From: Nostoc sp. JL34
GTDB taxonomy: Bacteria; Cyanobacteriota; Cyanobacteriia; Cyanobacteriales; Nostocaceae
Direction of reading: 5' to 3'
Length of the DNA stretch: 64,000 nucleotides
Assembly (NCBI RefSeq): GCF_017114945.1
Contig: NZ_JABXKQ010000131.1
Location: 1-64,000 of the forward strand
Part shown: piece after piece, positions 62,574-64,000 of the stretch
Numbering within the stretch: position 1 is the stretch's first letter
How the letters are laid out: each line of letters starts with the position of its first letter
Notes under the pieces: generated by a model
Told to the model about the DNA's origin: nothing
The model's database searches: none
What the model saw: only the letters and a program-made list of their open reading frames with translations
Translations under genes and position numbers: made by a program

Positions 62574-62731
62574 AATTTTGTTGTTAACGAATGATTAAGT
62601 ACGGCTATTCTGTACTCATCTTTGTGTTGTGGCAGGATCTATGCAATAACTGAAGAGAGTTAAAAATCTCTCCATCTCGCCACTTGTTGAACTCATGAGT
62701 TAGTATGACTATATTTTAATCATCAGGTGAG

Positions 62732-63826
62732 ATGAAAAGAATAGAAGTTGAGCAAAGAACTATTTTAATTGGTTTGGCAGGTAGCCACGGCTATGGTTTA
62801 AATCGTCCTGATTCAGACTTTGATTATCGAGGAGTCTTTATCGCACCCAAAAGGTACTACTTGGGATTTGATTGCATAGAACAAAAAGATACTGGTTGGG
62901 ATGAACCAGGAATATTTCCATTCGTGGATGGCAACAAAGACACGGTTATATATGAATTAAGAAAAATCCTCCAGTTATTAGCTGGCGCCAACCCCAATGT
63001 TTTAGAATTACTCTGGTTAAATAAATATCCTTTTTTAAGCCCAGAAGGACAGCATTTAATCGACCATAAACAATTATTTTTGAGCAAGAAGGTAAAACAT
63101 ACTTATACTGGTTATGCCTTTGCCCAAATCAAAAAGATGGAAACTCATCGGAAGTGGTTGTTAAAGCCACCGCAAAAAAAACCGATACCATCTGACTTCG
63201 CCATAGAAGACGAAGCACCTCTGGGCAAAGATGAGCTAAATGCTTTTCTGGAGTATCTTTATAACTTAATCAGAGGACGGATTGAGTTTTTGGAAGAAGC
63301 AGAACAATTATATCAATTGCTAACAGCAGATATTGATTTTAAAGGAGTTTTAAAACAATATACTTTCCCCGATGAAACTTTGGAATATACTCAAAAGTTA
63401 ACTAATAGCCGTAAAGATTTTATCCGTCTGCTTCAGAAAAGTCAAAGCTATCAAATAGCTTTAAGAGAATGGAAGGCTTACTTATCTTGGCAGGAGAATA
63501 GAAATCCTGCTAGAGCAGAAATGGAAAGAAAGTCGGGTTTTGACCTCAAACATGGAATGCACTGCATTAGACTGTTACGCAGTGGAGTAGAAATATTGCG
63601 GCGAGGTGAAGTGATTGTAGATAGGAGAATAGCTGGTGACGTTGAGGATTTAAAAGCTATTTTAAAGGGTGATTATTCTTATGAGCAGGTGATGAAAATG
63701 GCAGAAGATTTGGTCACCGAAATGGATATTGTTTGCGAACAATCTGCCCTACCTCATAAACCTGATTTAGAGCAAGTTAATGAGTTGTGTATGGAATTGG
63801 TGGAAATGCAAGGATGGAGTCATTAG
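62732..63826 (+). CDS. DNA polymerase beta superfamily nucleotidyltransferase (COG3541-like)
   Basis: 364-residue predicted nucleotidyltransferase. The active-site motif GLAGSHGYGLNRPDSDFDYRG (residues about 14-34) fits GSxxxGxxxxxSDxDxxG, with both metal-binding aspartates. FIAPKRYYLGFDCIEQKD and GANPNVLELLWL follow. The long C-terminal part is helical and charged (YTGYAFAQIKKMETHRKWLLKPP, HGMHCIRLLRSGVEILRRGE). No clear substrate; relatives often pair with toxin, RNA-repair or phage functions. AGGTGAG precedes ATG 62732. The final codons run into GTCATTA heptamer repeats. Confidence 0.87.
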   Translation: MKRIEVEQRTILIGLAGSHGYGLNRPDSDFDYRGVFIAPKRYYLGFDCIEQKDTGWDEPGIFPFVDGNKDTVIYELRKILQLLAGANPNVLELLWLNKYPFLSPEGQHLIDHKQLFLSKKVKHTYTGYAFAQIKKMETHRKWLLKPPQKKPIPSDFAIEDEAPLGKDELNAFLEYLYNLIRGRIEFLEEAEQLYQLLTADIDFKGVLKQYTFPDETLEYTQKLTNSRKDFIRLLQKSQSYQIALREWKAYLSWQENRNPARAEMERKSGFDLKHGMHCIRLLRSGVEILRRGEVIVDRRIAGDVEDLKAILKGDYSYEQVMKMAEDLVTEMDIVCEQSALPHKPDLEQVNELCMELVEMQGWSH

Positions 63827-63879
63827 TCATTAGTCATTAGTCATTGGCTGTGAACAAATGACAAATAACAAATGACTAA
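63827..63879. repeat. GTCATTA heptamer repeat with inverted arm
   Basis: GTCATTAGTCATTAGTCATT is followed by AATGACAAATAACAAATGAC, which can pair with it. It lies between convergent genes and may act as a bidirectional transcript end. Confidence 0.65.
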
Positions 63880-64000
63880 CTAGAGAGTGTACATTAAGTC
63901 AGCAAAGCCATAGAGGCTGATGATGAGTAATAGAGATGCTGTTAGTTGGGTAATTCGCGTCTGGGGTGAGGGGGCGATCGCTTCCCGCACTAAGATGGAA
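63880..64000 (-). CDS. C-terminal end of an unidentified membrane protein (partial)
   Basis: On the minus strand an open frame from the right edge reads SILVREAIAPSPQTRITQLTASLLLIISLYGFADLMYTL and stops at 63880-63882. The last 20 residues are strongly hydrophobic, like a final transmembrane helix. The start lies outside the window, so the protein cannot be identified. Coding status is supported by the continuous frame, its HIP1-containing codons and its position against a bidirectional repeat. Confidence 0.45.
   Translation of the reverse strand, partial: SILVREAIAPSPQTRITQLTASLLLIISLYGFADLMYTL

Overview
The window comes from a filamentous, very probably heterocyst-forming cyanobacterium of the Nostoc/Anabaena type. 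Palindromes of the HIP1 type (GCGATCGC) are dense. Families typical of these genomes are present: XisH/XisI, PRC-barrel/DUF2382 proteins, DUF1995, DUF1400, DUF2232, a CSP41-like epimerase, a Uma2 nuclease, a Nif11 peptide and a long pentapeptide-repeat protein. Intergenic DNA is full of short dispersed hairpins, heptamer-like tandem repeats (GGGGATT, AACTCCT, CCCAATG) and a GACGCTACGC-type repeat. I found no rRNA, tRNA or CRISPR array.

Layout. 1-7.9 kb (mostly minus): a TIR-domain remnant, a GH57 glucan enzyme, a short-chain dehydrogenase, a secreted DUF1400 alpha/beta hydrolase and a Kir-type potassium channel. 8.1-11.4 kb: three PRC-barrel/DUF2382 genes in a row. 11.8-17.3 kb: DUF1995, histidine phosphatase, intact xisI behind a broken xisH, and a large secreted zinc protease. 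18-21.6 kb: a 589-aa pentapeptide-repeat protein, a decayed IS630-type element sitting in a gene-tail remnant, and a 226-bp MITE-like element. 21.8-34.8 kb: housekeeping and metabolic genes (LOG-like protein, DacB, HtrA-type protease, degenerate metallo-beta-lactamase-fold protein, panD, ppa, DUF362, aspA, pgsA, SMP-30 lactonase). 35.9-45.9 kb: an exopolysaccharide-flavoured region (CSP41-like epimerase, GT4 glycosyltransferase, two polyprenyl-phosphate sugar transferases, gmd and fcl for GDP-fucose), with 5-formyl-THF cyclo-ligase, a catalase-like protein and an orphan ABC permease. 46.2-53.7 kb: a 1364-aa Hsp70-like protein with a coiled-coil and disordered front half, a Crp-family regulator, DUF2232, and a CobT-like protein. 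54-59.7 kb: a small coiled-coil protein, an ABC solute-binding lipoprotein, and a five-gene minus-strand cluster. 60.6-64 kb: second MITE copy, rplU-rpmA, a Nif11 peptide, a nucleotidyltransferase and the end of an unidentified membrane protein.

The most interesting system is the cluster at 56472-59652. It encodes a methionine-rich MXKDX-repeat lipoprotein, a TlpA/redoxin-like protein, CcdA, a di-haem cytochrome b-type membrane protein and an exported molybdopterin oxidoreductase. The Met-rich protein together with the YedY/YedZ-like pair recalls the MrpX-YedY1-YedZ1 hypochlorite-scavenging system of Azospira. Here it is joined to a thiol-electron relay (CcdA plus redoxin), which suggests a cyanobacterial envelope methionine-sulfoxide redox cycle. 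That function is inferred.

Other points worth a second look are a pair of nearly identical 226-bp elements, both lodged in the loop of the same kind of GGGTGGGC hairpin; a hicB-like cassette flanked by two copies of the pgsA 3' end; an IS630-type insertion whose precise removal restores a reading frame; a metallo-beta-lactamase-fold protein that has lost its metal-binding motif; and dispersed repeats that have become protein sequence or supplied start codons.
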